Positions 41,787-42,875 of a stretch of DNA of 42,875 nucleotides are shown here, one piece after another. The stretch's first letter is position 1. Each line of letters opens with the position of its first letter. Source of the stretch: Candidatus Adiutrix sp. (GTDB taxonomy: Bacteria; Desulfobacterota; Desulfarculia; Adiutricales; Adiutricaceae); NCBI GenBank assembly GCA_031263565.1, contig JAISFR010000128.1, positions 1-42,875 on the forward strand, read 5' to 3'. The position numbers were made by a program, and so were the translations under genes. Under the pieces are notes generated by a model. It ran no database searches. It had not been told where the DNA came from and saw only the letters and a program-made list of their open reading frames with translations.

Positions 41787-41908
41787 GGGCTGTTAATAAA
41801 TAACCTATACGTTTTCCTGGCAAGGCGCTCTGGCTTTTGCCGGATTGCTGGCGGCAAAAGCCAGAGCAACGCCGCCAGGGAGATGTATAGGTTATTTATT
41901 AACAGAGC
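41787..41908. mobile_element. 122-bp palindromic miniature inverted-repeat element (MITE-like)
   Basis: A perfect 21-base inverted repeat (CTGTTAATAAATAACCTATAC at 41790-41810, its complement at 41885-41905) closes a second, GC-rich hairpin (GCTCTGGCTTTTGCCG, complement at 41852-41867). Almost the whole unit can therefore fold on itself. CTAAG flanks it on both sides (41782-41786 and 41909-41913), as expected of a 5-bp target duplication; CTAA alone would fit the 4-bp YTAR duplications of IS5-group elements. No transposase is encoded, so it would need a parent element elsewhere. Confidence 0.72.
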
Positions 41909-42244
41909 CTAAGTTATCTCTTCTGTTTCCTCCGGCAGGTACTCTTTGTCGCCACTCGGATGCGGTACTTCATGCCGATACATTACCTTGATATCGAGGC
42001 CAACGATCTTTTTTAATTCAACAGCCAGTGCGCGGCCTTCTGCATTAAAGCTATCCAAATCAAAAACACCTTCAAGGTTATCGTTATCCCAATATTTGTC
42101 TAACCACGCATTAAAGCGGTTAACATATTCATGAGGAGCGTTAATTTCATCATCGTCCGCCGCTGTTCCATAACCTCGGTCATCCCACAGGCCACAACCA
42201 TAGTCCGCCATTACCAGCCAGCTTTGGCTTTTATATTCGTCCAT
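41909..42244 (-). CDS. Small acidic protein, possibly immunity-like
   Basis: This 111-residue protein is strongly acidic with many aromatic residues (MADYGCGLWDDRGYG, NAWLDKYWDND, SFNAEGRALAVELKKIVG). The ADY.xxGLWD opening and the FNAEGRALAxELK segment are like a family of small stand-alone cytoplasmic proteins that often sits in accessory or toxin-immunity contexts. I cannot name it with confidence. Base composition is visibly lower in GC than the window average, a sign of transfer. The stop codon lies inside the CTAAG duplicated by the miniature element. ATG at 42244 has GGAGAAG somewhat far upstream. Confidence 0.65.
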   Translation of the reverse strand: MDEYKSQSWLVMADYGCGLWDDRGYGTAADDDEINAPHEYVNRFNAWLDKYWDNDNLEGVFDLDSFNAEGRALAVELKKIVGLDIKVMYRHEVPHPSGDKEYLPEETEEIT

Positions 42245-42323
42245 ACCTATATCTTCTCCCCGGTTTCTTCCCGGTGTCGTTCATGGGGTTATTTATAACC
42301 TAAAATCCCGCGCAAAAATATAC

Positions 42324-42425
42324 CTACAGTGGCAAAGCGACATCAAACGCGGAGAAGCTCATTTTCTGTTCGGCGGTAATGGGGTATTGAACGCGCTTGC
42401 CTATACTGAACACGTAGTGTTTCAA
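42324..42425 (-). pseudogene. Short C-terminal remnant of an unidentified gene
   Basis: A 33-codon frame (TTG 42425 to TAG 42324) reads like a genuine protein end: KHYVFSIGKRVQYP followed by ITAEQKMSFSAFDVALPL. An in-frame TGA closes it shortly upstream. It lies on the same strand just before the small acidic gene, in low-GC sequence, so it may be what is left of a larger gene, for example a toxin paired with that protein. The identity and coding status are guesses. Confidence 0.35.
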
Positions 42426-42483
42426 GTAGCCTGATCATTTTCTTCTGTGCCCCGGTTTAAAATTAAAAATTTAACTGATTGTA

Positions 42484-42875
42484 TCATTCAGACTCGTCGC
42501 CATCCCAAACGGATTTTTTTTCATCCGTGATGTTTTTGCTTTCAGGGTTGCCGGTACAGGTGGACAAATAAGTCACGCCGGAATGTCCCGGCCGGCCCTT
42601 GGGTCGGTCCAGACCCTTGGCGATGTAAAAAGTGCCGCTGTGGGAGCCGTAAAGGCCCACTGGAAAAGTGAAATTGGGGCTGACCACCAGATAGTAATTG
42701 TGGTTGACCCAGCCGCTGTCCGGTACGAAATAACCACTCTCGTCGACAGTGGGCACCGGAGCGGGCTGTCCGGCGTTTTTGGAGCAGGCCCAGGCGTCAG
42801 CCAGGGTGGCCGGTTTCAGCCAGCCGTTCCTGAGGGCCTCTCTCAGCCCTTCAATGTCGGCCCGAGGGGTGCCGG
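42484..42875 (-). CDS. C-terminal part of an unidentified protein, cut by the window edge
   Basis: The minus-strand frame is open from the right edge to a TGA at 42484. It holds about 130 residues, with a GTG at 42756 as one of several internal candidates. The visible part reads GTPRADIEGLREALRNGW, TLADAWACSKNAG, a Gly/Tyr-rich segment SGWVNHNYYLVVSPNFTFPVG and TYLSTCTGNPESKN, ending in an acidic tail. The two Cys and the beta-rich look would suit an exported or surface protein such as a pseudopilin-like subunit, but I recognise no family. The 5' end is outside the window. Confidence 0.55.
   Translation of the reverse strand, partial: GTPRADIEGLREALRNGWLKPATLADAWACSKNAGQPAPVPTVDESGYFVPDSGWVNHNYYLVVSPNFTFPVGLYGSHSGTFYIAKGLDRPKGRPGHSGVTYLSTCTGNPESKNITDEKKSVWDGDESE

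Noticed and set aside
41787-41908. Reading the long palindrome as a simple transcription terminator
   Set aside because: Its length, nested arms and flanking CTAAG direct repeats fit an inserted element better. A secondary terminator effect is still possible.
1-42875. tRNA, rRNA or CRISPR features
   Set aside because: No cloverleaf with a T-loop GGTTCGA context outside coding sequence, no rRNA signature, and no regularly spaced direct repeats were seen on either strand.

Overview
The window is a GC-rich stretch of Gram-negative chromosome. Lipopolysaccharide-transport genes (lptC-lptA-lptB) directly followed by rpoN, and a ftsH-folP-cdaA-cdaR-glmM operon, suggest a deltaproteobacterial (Desulfobacterota) lineage. 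That assignment is an inference from gene content and order. Genes are densely packed, with many 4-nt or longer overlaps. No tRNA, rRNA or CRISPR array was recognised.

Left part (1-4.6 kb): an AT-rich non-core segment at the left edge, a small NifU-type Fe-S scaffold gene, then a four-gene plus-strand operon lptC-lptA-lptB-rpoN behind a near-consensus promoter. lptB carries a run of 12 C near its 5' end.

4.9-15.7 kb, minus strand: MTA/SAH-nucleosidase-like gene, rpoH (sigma-32), a TPR lipoprotein, a LolB/DUF4292-like lipoprotein, a secreted protein, a Pro/Ala-rich protein, a divergent EF-G paralogue and a hybrid sensor kinase. The rpoH-to-Pro/Ala-rich block is tightly spaced and looks like one operon joining the heat-shock sigma factor to envelope proteins.

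15.8-25.3 kb: a broken Fic (AMPylation) gene and recO, then a long plus-strand operon ftsH-folP-cdaA-cdaR-glmM-coaX-ldcA. It combines membrane proteolysis, folate synthesis, c-di-AMP synthesis with its YbbR regulator, peptidoglycan precursor synthesis, CoA synthesis and muropeptide recycling.

25.4-28.9 kb: molybdate transporter modABC (minus strand), divergent from a fused HTH plus periplasmic-binding-protein-like regulator. A palindrome lies in the shared promoter region.

29-32.1 kb: a receiver-like/TPR protein that has lost its phospho-acceptor residues, a PilZ (c-di-GMP) protein and a secreted FG-GAP repeat protein. 32.2-33.9 kb holds a convergent glycosyltransferase-methyltransferase fusion.

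33.9-40.1 kb: DUF4129, DUF4350, MoxR AAA+ ATPase, DUF58, SpoIIM-like and RDD genes, all overlapping. This is a recognisable but functionally unassigned envelope-associated module.

40.1-42.9 kb: a 734-bp tandem duplication carrying two paralogous membrane-protein genes, one shortened by a nonsense change. It is followed by a 122-bp palindromic miniature transposable element with a 5-bp target duplication, and a lower-GC accessory tract with a small acidic protein, a gene remnant and an incomplete gene running off the right edge.
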